Shown here: positions 1 through 7,717 of the stretch, in pieces
How positions within the stretch are numbered: the stretch's first letter is position 1
Layout of the letters: each line of letters opens with the position of its first letter
Assembly: GCF_005925345.1 (NCBI RefSeq)
Contig: NZ_SSHJ01000021.1
Coordinates: forward strand, 23,017 to 87,016
From: Pedobacter ureilyticus
Lineage (GTDB): Bacteria; Bacteroidota; Bacteroidia; Sphingobacteriales; Sphingobacteriaceae
Direction of reading: 5' to 3'
Length of the DNA stretch: 64,000 nt
Program-made: the position numbers and the translations under genes
Notes under the pieces: generated by a model
The model's input: the letters and a program-made list of their open reading frames with translations, nothing else
Told to the model about the DNA's origin: nothing
Databases searched by the model: none

Positions 1-445
1 AAGTTACTGTCAATTTATCTGAAATAGACCTATAAACCTTGATCTTTTTAAAGTAGCTGCTTTGGTTATTCTGTCGTTGGTTAATCATTTCGCCACAGGC
101 GATGTCTACACCTGTTTCTAAAATAGCAGATACTAATTTCTGGTAAAACTCAGCATTAATCACATCGTCAACATCCATGAAATGCAGGAATTGCCCATTA
201 GCAGCATTAATTCCTGCATTGCGAGCAACCGATACACCTAAATTTTCTTGCTTGATCAGTTTGACAGGATAGCTCTCGGCAATTTCGGCAGAATGATCTG
301 TCGAGCCATCATCAACCACAATAATCTCTATATTTTTATAAGTCTGCTGTAGTATGTTCTCTATACATTTTGCTAAATATTCTTCTGCATTATAAACAGG
401 AACAATTACCGAAACCAGAGGTGTTGCGTTTATTTCCATATCCAT
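1..445 (-). CDS. Family 2 glycosyltransferase, cut by window edge
   Basis: Reading leftward from ATG at 445 gives 148 codons with no stop before the window edge, so the C-terminus is missing. GT-A fold signs of family 2 are visible: VSVIVPVYN (residues 11-19), VVDDGSTD (43-50) and a DXD-type metal/nucleotide site DVDD (91-94). Such enzymes transfer a sugar from a nucleotide-sugar, usually in lipopolysaccharide, capsule or exopolysaccharide synthesis at the inner membrane. Its start overlaps the end of the upstream glycosyltransferase by 16 bases, implying translational coupling, and the two proteins are very similar over the visible part, so they are tandem paralogues. A second in-frame ATG lies at 439. 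Donor and acceptor cannot be told. Confidence 0.88.
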   Translation of the reverse strand, partial: MDMEINATPLVSVIVPVYNAEEYLAKCIENILQQTYKNIEIIVVDDGSTDHSAEIAESYPVKLIKQENLGVSVARNAGINAANGQFLHFMDVDDVINAEFYQKLVSAILETGVDIACGEMINQRQNNQSSYFKKIKVYRSISDKLTVT

Positions 446-1224
446 TTTACCACTTTTCGCAAAATATAAGCGGCACGCCCTGTATCTAAACCCGGTATTT
501 TAATATGATGTTCTCTACAAAATGCAGCTCTATAAGCCTTGGTATGATTATGATCTTCACGACGCTTTTTACGATGCGCTGCATCTTTTCTAGTCATGAT
601 AGAATTTTCGCGTTGATAGTACAAATATTCTGCACCGGGAACAACAACCACCTTCTCAGCATAAAAAATCGCAGGTAAAGAAAACATCAGATCTTCAATA
701 AATCGGCCTTCCTCAAAACGAAGTTGATGTTGTTTTAAGAAATCTAATCTAAATAGGTAACGCCAAACGTAACCCCATTTACCAACAAAGGTTGCTTTTA
801 ATTTACCGCTAGTATCAGTAAAAACTTCGCGTTTTTTAAATAGCCAAGTTTTATAATTTTTTGTCTCATTGATCATCCCTCCACAAGCCACATCAGCTCC
901 CGTTTCTGTAATCGCTTCAACCAAAGCGCTATAATAACCAGCATTAATTTCATCATCTACGTCCATAAAATGGATGTATTTGCCCTGAGCGGCATCTATT
1001 CCAGTATTTCTAGCCGCAGAAAGACCACGGTTTTTATCATGCTTAATTAACTTGACAGGATATGCTTCGGTCATTGCTGAAGATTGGTCGACTGACCCAT
1101 CATCAATCACGATTATTTCTAGGTTTTTGTAGGATTGCGCCATCATCATATCTAGGCAAGGCTTTACATATTGCTGGCCGTTATAAACCGGAATGACTAC
1201 GGAAACCAAAGGTCCACTATTCAT
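430..1224 (-). CDS. Family 2 glycosyltransferase
   Basis: A 264-residue protein with the GT2 N-terminal nucleotide-binding half (VSVVIPVYNG at 7-16, VIDDGS at 39-44) and metal site DVDD at 88-91. The C-terminal part is basic (RKDAAHRKKRRED), typical of cytoplasmic-face glycosyltransferases that bind membrane acceptors. It lies 11 bases downstream of the Stealth-family gene and overlaps the next glycosyltransferase by 16 bases, so the three probably form one surface-polysaccharide operon read leftward. The ATG at 1224 is the only sensible start because the GT2 fold begins within ten residues. The sugar specificity is unknown. Confidence 0.88.
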   Translation of the reverse strand: MNSGPLVSVVIPVYNGQQYVKPCLDMMMAQSYKNLEIIVIDDGSVDQSSAMTEAYPVKLIKHDKNRGLSAARNTGIDAAQGKYIHFMDVDDEINAGYYSALVEAITETGADVACGGMINETKNYKTWLFKKREVFTDTSGKLKATFVGKWGYVWRYLFRLDFLKQHQLRFEEGRFIEDLMFSLPAIFYAEKVVVVPGAEYLYYQRENSIMTRKDAAHRKKRREDHNHTKAYRAAFCREHHIKIPGLDTGRAAYILRKVVKWIWK

Positions 1225-1235
1225 AACTAAATGTT

Positions 1236-2228
1236 TTAAACCTCAAAACTTGATTTTTCTGGTAAAATATTATCAAACGCCTGCTCAACCCTTGCCATGG
1301 TTTGCTCGTAATTTCTCATGTGTTCATTATCGTTAATGCAAACCAAAGAATAGGTTTGCTCTTTAATGGCCTTTATGGCCTTTTCTGCCTTAAATAACAA
1401 AGGAAACATTTTCGTGTTTTGGTAGGTGTTATAGGAATTAAAGTTTGATTTGCAGATTTGCCAAGTTCTAAAAAGCTCCTGCGTATAATCTTTAGGGCTA
1501 CGGAACTTATGCACAGACATCGCTTTCAATTCATCGCCTTCTTTATCCCAAACTTCCTCAAAAGTAGCTTTTAAATAAGGTTGTGCGTTATGAGGCGTTC
1601 TAAGGGTGACGAATTTATCGTAAAAAGACAGTCGCTTGGTTAGCTTGCCCCTACTTCCGTAACTCTCATCGTACCACTTATCCTTATCTCTCTTTAACAC
1701 CTCTTTTTTATCGAAATGTTTATTGATAAGACGAATGTTATTTTTAAGGCACTTACTCCACAAAGACAAACCTAAGTTCAGTCTAAAAGCGGCAATATCA
1801 TTTGGTAAACCATTCTTAAAAAAACGCTCTTGTGTAATGTGATTAGTGATAAAAAAATCATCATTAAAGTACACGAAGTGTTCTGCTAAGTTTGGGATTT
1901 TATGCAAATAAATTTCAATTAAACTAGAATTAAATACGGGTAAATATTCTTTGGGAATATAGTCTTCGTGGTTTACCAGCACCAATTTCGGATGTGCCGT
2001 ATTTAACCATTCTGGACTTTGCCCACAGGTTACAAAATGTATTTTTCGCACCCAAGGAGCGAATTTCTCCACGCCCCTAAACCAATATTTCAACAGACCA
2101 TGGTCACGAAATCTGGCTTCAGAAACTTCGTTCTTCGTATTGTCTATCTTACCAGAATACTTTGCGAAATCCTGCTTCCATTTTGGGTCGTTCATGTCTA
2201 CCCAAGTAATTACAAAGTCTATTTCCAT
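1236..2228 (-). CDS. Stealth family sugar-phosphate transferase
   Basis: A 330-residue protein beginning with the Stealth conserved region 1 signature (IDFVITWVDMNDPKW, residues 3-17). Region 2 follows: an Arg-rich start at 40-51, then a long stretch ending in the acidic motif FNDDFFI (121-127). Stealth proteins are hexose-1-phosphate or related phosphotransferases that join sugars by phosphodiester bonds in capsules and exopolysaccharides; the eukaryotic relative is GlcNAc-1-phosphotransferase. It is the first gene of a leftward operon with two GT2 enzymes, which supports assembly of a phosphosugar-containing surface polymer. No signal peptide or membrane segment is seen, so it should act in the cytoplasm. 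Confidence 0.85.
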   Translation of the reverse strand: MEIDFVITWVDMNDPKWKQDFAKYSGKIDNTKNEVSEARFRDHGLLKYWFRGVEKFAPWVRKIHFVTCGQSPEWLNTAHPKLVLVNHEDYIPKEYLPVFNSSLIEIYLHKIPNLAEHFVYFNDDFFITNHITQERFFKNGLPNDIAAFRLNLGLSLWSKCLKNNIRLINKHFDKKEVLKRDKDKWYDESYGSRGKLTKRLSFYDKFVTLRTPHNAQPYLKATFEEVWDKEGDELKAMSVHKFRSPKDYTQELFRTWQICKSNFNSYNTYQNTKMFPLLFKAEKAIKAIKEQTYSLVCINDNEHMRNYEQTMARVEQAFDNILPEKSSFEV

Positions 2229-2352
2229 ACAAAGGATAAAGGTAATGAAAATCGTTTGAAAGATGCTAAACGGCTAAACTTTGTTAATATCCTAGCGATG
2301 TAAATATTTGTTTAAAGCTATCCGCCTAACATATATGCTTCTAAAGTTTCGT

Positions 2353-2360
2353 TATCTTTG
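2353..2360 (+). promoter_or_regulatory. Bacteroidota -7 promoter box before the GT92-like gene
   Basis: TATCTTTG matches the TAnnTTTG consensus used by the Bacteroidota primary sigma factor. It lies 43 bases before the ATG at 2404. No clear TTG is seen at the -33 position, so only the -7 half is supported. Confidence 0.4.
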
Positions 2361-2403
2361 GAGAAAAGATTTACAGGGCCAGATACCGTAACTTCGTAGC
2401 AAA

Positions 2404-3384
2404 ATGAACAAGACAATTGTAGCCATATTAACCGCATTTATCCCCAACAAAAAAAGTAAGGAAGCGTGGAAACATAAATTGACTAAAATTGATCTTGGCA
2501 GCATGGTTAACAAAGGTATTGCCGAACTCATTGCAGGTCTCATCCCTCATAAAATGACTAGAAACCAGTGGCGGGGAATTTTGCGCTACGGAGTTTTTAA
2601 AGGCTTGAGGCTACGATATTTCTTAAAAAAGCACAAACACATTACGCCAGAACACTACCTAGCAATTTGTGCCATTGCAAAAAACGAAGGGCCTTATTTT
2701 GAAGAATGGATAGCGTGGCATCGAAATTTAGGAGTAGAAAAATTTTACATCTACGACAACGAGAGCACCGACAATACGAAAGAAGTTTTGGAACCCTACA
2801 TTAAGGCTGGACTTGTGGAGTACACCTTTTGGCCAGGAATGAAGCAGCAATTGATGACCTACGACCATTGTTTGGAAAAGCATCGTTTGGATACGAGATG
2901 GATCGCCGTGATTGATCTTGATGAGTTTATCGCCCCTATAAAAGATAAGTCTATACCGGATTTTTTAAAACGTTTTGAAGAATTTGCGGCAGTAGAAATC
3001 AACTGGTTGGTATATGGTAGTGGCGGTGCAAAAACCAAAGAAAAAGGTGGTGTGATGCAACGATTCAAAAAACATTCGTTGCCCAACCATTCCGCTAACA
3101 GACACGTAAAAAGCATTGTTGACCCACGCCGGGTATTTTCTTTCATCGGATGCCATGAAGTAGCAAGATCTTCGGGAAAAACAGCAGATCCGCATGGCAA
3201 TGTGGTAAAAAAACATTTCCGTGATCGGGAACCGCAGCAAGACGTTATTCGCATTAACCATTATGCGGTAAAATCTTATGAGGAATTTTTACAGAAACGT
3301 GCTCGCGGAAGGGCAAGGGCACTAGAACAACGCGACCTAGGTTACTTCGATTGGCTTGACTTAAATGATATTGAAGAGGAATAA
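2404..3384 (+). CDS. GT92-like glycosyltransferase
   Basis: A 326-residue protein with the pattern of the GT92/'glycosyl transferase family 2_4' group: CAIAKNEGPYFEEWIAWH (89-106), YDNESTDNT (117-125) and DLDEF (171-175) as the DXD-type site. A basic patch near the end (QKRARGRARALEQR) may contact membrane or acceptor. There is no signal peptide. It is monocistronic, divergent from the Stealth operon and convergent with the HAD gene, but fits the same surface-glycan neighbourhood. Related bacterial enzymes are annotated as polysaccharide or glycoprotein galactosyl-type transferases; I cannot assign the sugar. Confidence 0.8.
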   Translation: MNKTIVAILTAFIPNKKSKEAWKHKLTKIDLGSMVNKGIAELIAGLIPHKMTRNQWRGILRYGVFKGLRLRYFLKKHKHITPEHYLAICAIAKNEGPYFEEWIAWHRNLGVEKFYIYDNESTDNTKEVLEPYIKAGLVEYTFWPGMKQQLMTYDHCLEKHRLDTRWIAVIDLDEFIAPIKDKSIPDFLKRFEEFAAVEINWLVYGSGGAKTKEKGGVMQRFKKHSLPNHSANRHVKSIVDPRRVFSFIGCHEVARSSGKTADPHGNVVKKHFRDREPQQDVIRINHYAVKSYEEFLQKRARGRARALEQRDLGYFDWLDLNDIEEE

Positions 3385-3388
3385 ATAA

Positions 3389-4000
3389 TTACAGTTTATC
3401 TACCCTTACCCAATCCATGCCTGCTGCAATAGCACCTTGAACACCTAAATCTGCATCTTCAAAAACAATGCACTTTGTTGGATCTACGCCTAAAGCTTCG
3501 GCAGCGGCTAAAAATGGATCTGGTGCAGGTTTACCTTTTGCAGTTTCTCCGGCACAAACCATTACCTCTATCAAGTCAACTAAACCTATAACGGTTAATG
3601 TATTGGTTACTGTTTTTCTACTTCCACCAGAAACTACTGCAATTTTTACTTTGCCCACATGGTTTTTCAAATGTTCAGCTACGTAAGCAATTGGCTGTGT
3701 TTTTTCGATGTATTTATCTATAAAAATTTGAGATTTCTCGCTAGCAAAGGTATCTGGCAAATCAACTCCGTATCGTTTAGTAATTTCTTTTGCAAAAATG
3801 GCGGTTGGCATTCCAGCAAACTCATCAACCATATCTAAATCTAAACCTATACCATAATTGGCCGCTACTTCTTGATAGGCCAATTTATGCGCCATCATAT
3901 TATCTGCCAGTGTACCATCGCAATCATATAAAAATGCTTGGTATTCGCCTTCGGTTCTTTTGGTTAAGATTTCTAATTTTTCTAAGTGTTTACTATCCAT
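3389..4000 (-). CDS. HAD family phosphatase or phosphomutase
   Basis: A 203-residue haloacid dehalogenase-like protein of the beta-phosphoglucomutase/GPP subgroup. Motif I is DCDGT (26-30, Asp26 the predicted nucleophile and Asp28 the acid/base), followed by a helical cap of about 65 residues; motif II is VVSGGSR and motif IV is FEDADLGVQGA near the end. It would dephosphorylate or isomerise a small sugar phosphate in the cytoplasm. Its ATG overlaps the hemH stop codon by one base (TAATG), so it is translationally coupled to ferrochelatase, though no haem-related role is evident. Confidence 0.85.
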   Translation of the reverse strand: MDSKHLEKLEILTKRTEGEYQAFLYDCDGTLADNMMAHKLAYQEVAANYGIGLDLDMVDEFAGMPTAIFAKEITKRYGVDLPDTFASEKSQIFIDKYIEKTQPIAYVAEHLKNHVGKVKIAVVSGGSRKTVTNTLTVIGLVDLIEVMVCAGETAKGKPAPDPFLAAAEALGVDPTKCIVFEDADLGVQGAIAAGMDWVRVDKL

Positions 4001-5010
4001 TATTTCGACATTTCAGCTAGTGCATCAATAAACCTTGGATCGTCATTTAAGCTTTCTACCAATTGCACATGCTCTCCACCCAATTCCTTAAATTCTTCAT
4101 GATATTCTACCGTGATTTCATATAAAGTCTCTAAACAATCGGCTACAAAAGCAGGACTGAAAACCAGCAAGCGTTTTTTACCTTCTGCAGCTAACTTTTT
4201 AAGCGTATCGGTAGTATAGGGCTGTATCCAAGGCTCTTTACCTAAACGAGATTGGTAACAAACCGAATAATCTTCGCGTGCCAAACCTAACTTTTGGGCA
4301 AGTAGTTTTGCAGTGTTATGGCACTGTGCCGAATAACAGAACTTGTTGGCGTCGTTGTAGTTTTCGCAACAATTATTGACCTTTAAACAGTACTTGCCAG
4401 TATGATCTGATTTGGTCATCTGTCTTTGCGGCAATCCATGGAAACTGAACAATACATGATCGAAGTTCTCTACTCCGTGTTTCCTTGCATTATCTGCAAA
4501 GATCTCTAGCATTAACTCATTATCATGAAAAGAATTTACAAACGATATAGGCGGGATAGTTGGCCATTTGCTCACTAATTCCATTACCAATTGTAACACC
4601 GAACCGGTACTTGCCGACGCATATTGAGGAAAAAGCGGGATCACTTTAATGCTGCTTACCAATCCTTTTTTTAACTTTTCCAAAGCATTTTCGATAGATG
4701 GATTTTGGTAACGCATAGCCAGTTCAACCTGGTATTCTTTACCTAATTTTTCTTGCAACATTTTGGCCTGCAATTCGCTATAATATAATAATGGCGAACC
4801 ATTTTCGTCCCAAATCTCTTTATAAAGCTTTGAAGTTTTTGGGCTACGAAAAGGCACAATAATTCCTTTAACTAGCAATGTTCTATTCAGTTTTGGAATA
4901 TCGATTACTCGTTCATCCATTAAAAACTGATCAAGATACTTTCTTACATCTTTTACTTCTGGACTATCTGGCGTACCCAGATTAACTAGTAATATCCCTT
5001 TTTTGGCCAT
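4000..5010 (-). CDS. hemH: Ferrochelatase
   Basis: A 336-residue ferrochelatase, which inserts Fe2+ into protoporphyrin IX to make haem. The family start (LLVNLGTPDSPE, 7-18), the signature FSFHGLP (188-194, catalytic His191) and the acidic helix SPAFVADCLETLYEI with Glu294 are all present. Residues 208-230 hold five cysteines (208, 214, 215, 225, 230), resembling microbial ferrochelatases that carry a [2Fe-2S] cluster in an internal segment. A -7 promoter box lies 16 bases before the ATG. The HAD phosphatase gene follows with a one-base overlap; ispH lies upstream on the same strand behind a 126-base spacer. Confidence 0.96.
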   Translation of the reverse strand: MAKKGILLVNLGTPDSPEVKDVRKYLDQFLMDERVIDIPKLNRTLLVKGIIVPFRSPKTSKLYKEIWDENGSPLLYYSELQAKMLQEKLGKEYQVELAMRYQNPSIENALEKLKKGLVSSIKVIPLFPQYASASTGSVLQLVMELVSKWPTIPPISFVNSFHDNELMLEIFADNARKHGVENFDHVLFSFHGLPQRQMTKSDHTGKYCLKVNNCCENYNDANKFCYSAQCHNTAKLLAQKLGLAREDYSVCYQSRLGKEPWIQPYTTDTLKKLAAEGKKRLLVFSPAFVADCLETLYEITVEYHEEFKELGGEHVQLVESLNDDPRFIDALAEMSK

Positions 5011-5026
5011 TATTTATTATTTGCCG

Positions 5027-5034
5027 CAAATATA
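5027..5034 (-). promoter_or_regulatory. -7 promoter box of hemH
   Basis: On the minus strand this reads TATATTTG, a full match to TAnnTTTG, 16 bases before the hemH ATG (5010). It predicts a short leader of about ten bases. No good -33 TTG is seen. Confidence 0.5.
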
Positions 5035-5080
5035 ATGTGATTTACCGTTTTAGAGGTACGATTTTAGATTTTAAGACATG

Positions 5081-5122
5081 CAGACGACAGAGCAGGCAGT
5101 CCACAATTCAAAGCACACAGTT
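5081..5122. repeat. Weak heptamer-periodic spacer (ispH-hemH)
   Basis: The spacer can be read as six 7-base units mostly starting with CA: CAGACGA, CAGAGCA, GGCAGTC, CACAATT, CAAAGCA, CACAGTT. The match is loose. It is listed because five better heptamer arrays occur elsewhere in this window. Confidence 0.35.
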
Positions 5123-5136
5123 TAAGAGCAGTACAA

Positions 5137-5985
5137 CTATAAGCTTTCCAATTCAGCTTTCACTTGCTCCATTAACCACATCGGTGTTGATGTTGCACCA
5201 CAAATACCGATTTTATCGTTAGCTTGGAACCAAGCTTGATCTAGTTCTTCTACATTAGAAATGAAGTACGAATGAGGGTTATATTTTTTGCAAACCTCAT
5301 AAAGTACTTTGCCATTAGACGATTTCTTGCCCGAAACGAAAACGATTTTATCAAAATCTTTCACAAATCTTTCCAATTCGTCATAACGATTAGAAACCTG
5401 TCTGCAGATGGTATCGTTAGCTTTTACTTCGTAACCTCTACTGATAAGTTCATCTTTAATTTGGTAAAATTTATCTACGCTCTTAGTAGTTTGGCTGTAT
5501 AGTGTGAATTTACTAGGAAGTTCTACATTATCCAATTCGGCAATATCCATAAATACTGTTGCTTTACCATCAGTTTGGCCCTGCAAACCAATTACTTCGG
5601 CGTGGCCATGCTTACCGAAAATCAAGATATGCTCGCCATCGTCATGTGTATTTTTAATTCTGTTTTGCAGTTTTAGCACTACCGGACAAGAGGCATCAAT
5701 AAGTGTGAGGTTATTGGCCATGGCCAACTCGTAGGTAGAAGGCGCCTCGCCGTGAGCCCGAATAAGTACTTTCTCGTTTTGCAACTCTTTAAGCTTCTCA
5801 TGGTCAATAATTCTTAACCCTTTAGCCCTCAAACGTTCCACTTCCTCGTCGTTGTGTACAATATCGCCCAAACAATACAGATATTCCTGTTGATCTAAGA
5901 TATCTTCGGCCATATCGATGGCGTAAACCACCCCAAAACAAAACCCTGAAGACTTATCGATAGTAACTTTTAAATTATAGCTCAT
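5137..5985 (-). CDS. ispH: 4-hydroxy-3-methylbut-2-enyl diphosphate reductase
   Basis: A 282-residue IspH (LytB), the last enzyme of the non-mevalonate isoprenoid pathway, converting HMBPP to IPP and DMAPP with a [4Fe-4S] cluster. The three cluster cysteines are Cys16 (SSGFCFGV), Cys100 (DASCPVV) and Cys194 (DTICRQ). Substrate-site motifs are present: RAHGEAP (76-82), GKHGHAEV (124-131), SQTTKSV and SGKKSSNG. The C-terminal ICGATSTP corresponds to the usual TAGASTP. Length is normal. A -7 promoter box sits 13 bases before the ATG, so it is probably transcribed on its own. Confidence 0.97.
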   Translation of the reverse strand: MSYNLKVTIDKSSGFCFGVVYAIDMAEDILDQQEYLYCLGDIVHNDEEVERLRAKGLRIIDHEKLKELQNEKVLIRAHGEAPSTYELAMANNLTLIDASCPVVLKLQNRIKNTHDDGEHILIFGKHGHAEVIGLQGQTDGKATVFMDIAELDNVELPSKFTLYSQTTKSVDKFYQIKDELISRGYEVKANDTICRQVSNRYDELERFVKDFDKIVFVSGKKSSNGKVLYEVCKKYNPHSYFISNVEELDQAWFQANDKIGICGATSTPMWLMEQVKAELESL

Positions 5986-5998
5986 GATGATTACCTAA

Positions 5999-6006
5999 CA
6001 AAGGTA
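5999..6006 (-). promoter_or_regulatory. -7 promoter box of ispH
   Basis: On the minus strand this reads TACCTTTG, matching TAnnTTTG, 13 bases before the ispH ATG at 5985. No clear -33 TTG was identified. Confidence 0.45.
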
Positions 6007-6033
6007 CACAGAAGAAGTTTAAATTGAGAAAAA

Positions 6034-6080
6034 TTTTTAATATCGGAAAAAATAAATAAATTTGTTAACGATATTAAAAA
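6034..6080. promoter_or_regulatory. Perfect 12-bp inverted repeat over the fic promoter (candidate operator)
   Basis: TTTTTAATATCG (6034-6045) and its exact reverse complement CGATATTAAAAA (6069-6080) flank a -7 box, TAAATTTG (6057-6064). The right arm ends one base before the fic ATG. A repressor bound to both arms would cover the promoter and start site. Because the downstream Fic protein ends in a helix-turn-helix-like segment, autoregulation is a reasonable inference. In RNA the same arms could form a hairpin only if transcription began upstream of 6034. Confidence 0.6.
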
Positions 6081-6081
6081 G

Positions 6082-7038
6082 ATGTGGGATTTTAATTTAG
6101 ATGATTTACTAGAATTACAGCCGCACATAGACAGGCTGTACGAAAAAAAAGCAAAGATTGACCAATCGAGACCTTTGCCCAACGCTGTATTGCACAAAAT
6201 TAAGGACCAACTTAGCTTAGAGTGGACCTATAATTCTAACAGCATTGAGGGCAACACACTCAATCTTCACGAAACGCAGCTTATTTTAGAAGAAGGCATT
6301 ACTGTAGGCGGCAAATCTTTACGAGAGCATTTTGAAGTGATAAATCATGAAAAAGCAATAGATTACCTTTACAGCTTGGTAAATCCTGATTACACTATAA
6401 GGAGCATTGATATTTTAAACCTACATAGTTATATCTTAAAAAACATTGAAGACGAATACGCAGGTAGGCTTAGAAATGGAGGCGTACGTATTGTAGGCGC
6501 CAATTTTACGCCGCCAAGTGCCAAGAAAGTTCCAGATTTGATTGACGAGCTTATTCTTTTCGTAAATGAAAATAAGCTTGAAGCTGATGATTTAGTTCTG
6601 GCAACCTTATTTCATCACAAATTGGCTTGGATACATCCGTTTTTTGATGGCAATGGGCGTACGGTTCGTTTGGCAATGAATTTACTTTTAATGCGCAAAG
6701 GATTTCCGCCAGCAATTATTTTAAAAAATGATAGAAAAAAATACTACGATGCATTAAACCAAGCAAATAACGGGAATTACCATAAACTATGCTTATTAAT
6801 GCTACAAGCAGCGGAGCGCTCGTTAAACATGTACATTAATGCCATGCCGGGCAATAGTTACGATGATTACGAACCGATATCTAGCATCGTTTCGGAACCT
6901 AATTTCCCGTATGGCCAAGAATACGTTAGTTTATTGGCAAGGACTGGTAAAATTGATGCTTATAAAGAAGGGAAAAACTGGTTAACTACCAAAGAAGCAA
7001 TAGAAGATTACGTAGTAAATAGAAAACGAAAAAGGTAG
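6082..7038 (+). CDS. Fic family protein with internal inhibitory motif and C-terminal HTH
   Basis: A 318-residue Fic protein. The catalytic loop HPFFDGNGRTVR spans 185-196 (His185), the full HxFx(D/E)GNGRxxR motif expected to transfer AMP from ATP to target hydroxyls. An N-terminal SxxxEG inhibitory motif (Ser52-Glu56-Gly57) marks a class II, self-inhibited Fic, so no separate antitoxin is needed. The C-terminal 35 residues (SLLARTGKIDAYKEGKNW, then TTKEAIEDYV) resemble an excisionase/MerR-type helix-turn-helix. It stands alone, with a palindromic operator-like site over its promoter and a bidirectional terminator behind it. Targets are unknown. Confidence 0.9.
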   Translation: MWDFNLDDLLELQPHIDRLYEKKAKIDQSRPLPNAVLHKIKDQLSLEWTYNSNSIEGNTLNLHETQLILEEGITVGGKSLREHFEVINHEKAIDYLYSLVNPDYTIRSIDILNLHSYILKNIEDEYAGRLRNGGVRIVGANFTPPSAKKVPDLIDELILFVNENKLEADDLVLATLFHHKLAWIHPFFDGNGRTVRLAMNLLLMRKGFPPAIILKNDRKKYYDALNQANNGNYHKLCLLMLQAAERSLNMYINAMPGNSYDDYEPISSIVSEPNFPYGQEYVSLLARTGKIDAYKEGKNWLTTKEAIEDYVVNRKRKR

Positions 7039-7060
7039 GTGTTTTAATCACCTACCTTTA
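7031..7060. terminator. Bidirectional terminator between fic and the phosphoribosyltransferase gene
   Basis: A perfect 11-bp stem AAAGGTAGGTG (7031-7041) / CACCTACCTTT (7049-7059) spans the fic stop codon. On the minus strand it is followed by TTTTTCG, and on the plus strand by a weaker T-rich run. It suits both of the convergent genes. Confidence 0.6.
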
Positions 7061-7079
7061 TATCTTACATGCTAACTTA

Positions 7080-7589
7080 TTAGCTTAAATAAACCCTATC
7101 TTCTTCCCCTTCTACATCCATAATTACATCTACATGTTCTTTGAGGACAGTGGCCAATTCTAATCCAACAAAATCTGTGGCAATTGGGAATATTTTGTGA
7201 CTTCTATCTACCAAAACCACTGTTCTAATTTTTTTATGTGGTGTGTTTAAAAATACACCTAAACCATAGGCCAAAGTTTTACCACTGTTTAAAACGTCAT
7301 CTACCAAAATAATGACTTTATTTTTCCAGTTGCTTTCTGGCAAATCGGTTTTAGCGACTAGCTTACTACTTTGTTTTTCTAAATCGATACGCAACAAAGT
7401 AGTTTTAAACTCAGAGATTTCTTTAAGGGTTTTTTCTAAGCGAACGGCCAATTTGTAGCCTCTGTCCCAAATTCCGGCAAGTATAATTTCTTTCTCGTCA
7501 ATATTATCTTCTAATATCTGATAGGCAATTCTGTTGATCTTTTGCTGGATTTGCTTGCTGTCTAAAATAAGTACTTGATTTTGGGGCAT
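7080..7589 (-). CDS. PyrR-like phosphoribosyltransferase
   Basis: A 169-residue type I phosphoribosyltransferase. The PRPP-binding loop VIILVDDVLNSGKT (92-105) is intact, and the N-terminal part has the usual GIWDRGYKLA loop (39-48). Length and layout are close to PyrR, which has uracil phosphoribosyltransferase and pyrimidine attenuator activities, but no pyrimidine gene is nearby, so regulation cannot be claimed. It could equally be a general purine or pyrimidine salvage enzyme. It is cytoplasmic, monocistronic and convergent with fic. Confidence 0.8.
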   Translation of the reverse strand: MPQNQVLILDSKQIQQKINRIAYQILEDNIDEKEIILAGIWDRGYKLAVRLEKTLKEISEFKTTLLRIDLEKQSSKLVAKTDLPESNWKNKVIILVDDVLNSGKTLAYGLGVFLNTPHKKIRTVVLVDRSHKIFPIATDFVGLELATVLKEHVDVIMDVEGEEDRVYLS

Positions 7590-7717
7590 CTTTCTGAGAT
7601 TTATTATACAAAAGAACGACTTTAAGCCTCAATATCAAACATAGATTTTTTTTTAGTTGCTGATGCAACGTTTTGCTAGTTGCGGGCGTCTAATGATTAA
7701 ACCAATTTTCGAAAAAA

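Noticed and set aside
2859..3261. Open frames antisense to the GT92-like gene
   Set aside because: They are overlapped by clear GT motifs on the plus strand and encode Cys/Arg/Ser-rich sequence with no domain.
6082..7038. A two-gene Fic toxin-antitoxin pair
   Set aside because: No small antitoxin gene is adjacent, and the inhibitory motif is inside the Fic protein itself.
7080..7589. PyrR as a pyrimidine operon regulator
   Set aside because: No pyrimidine genes or attenuator structure are nearby, so only the phosphoribosyltransferase family is claimed.
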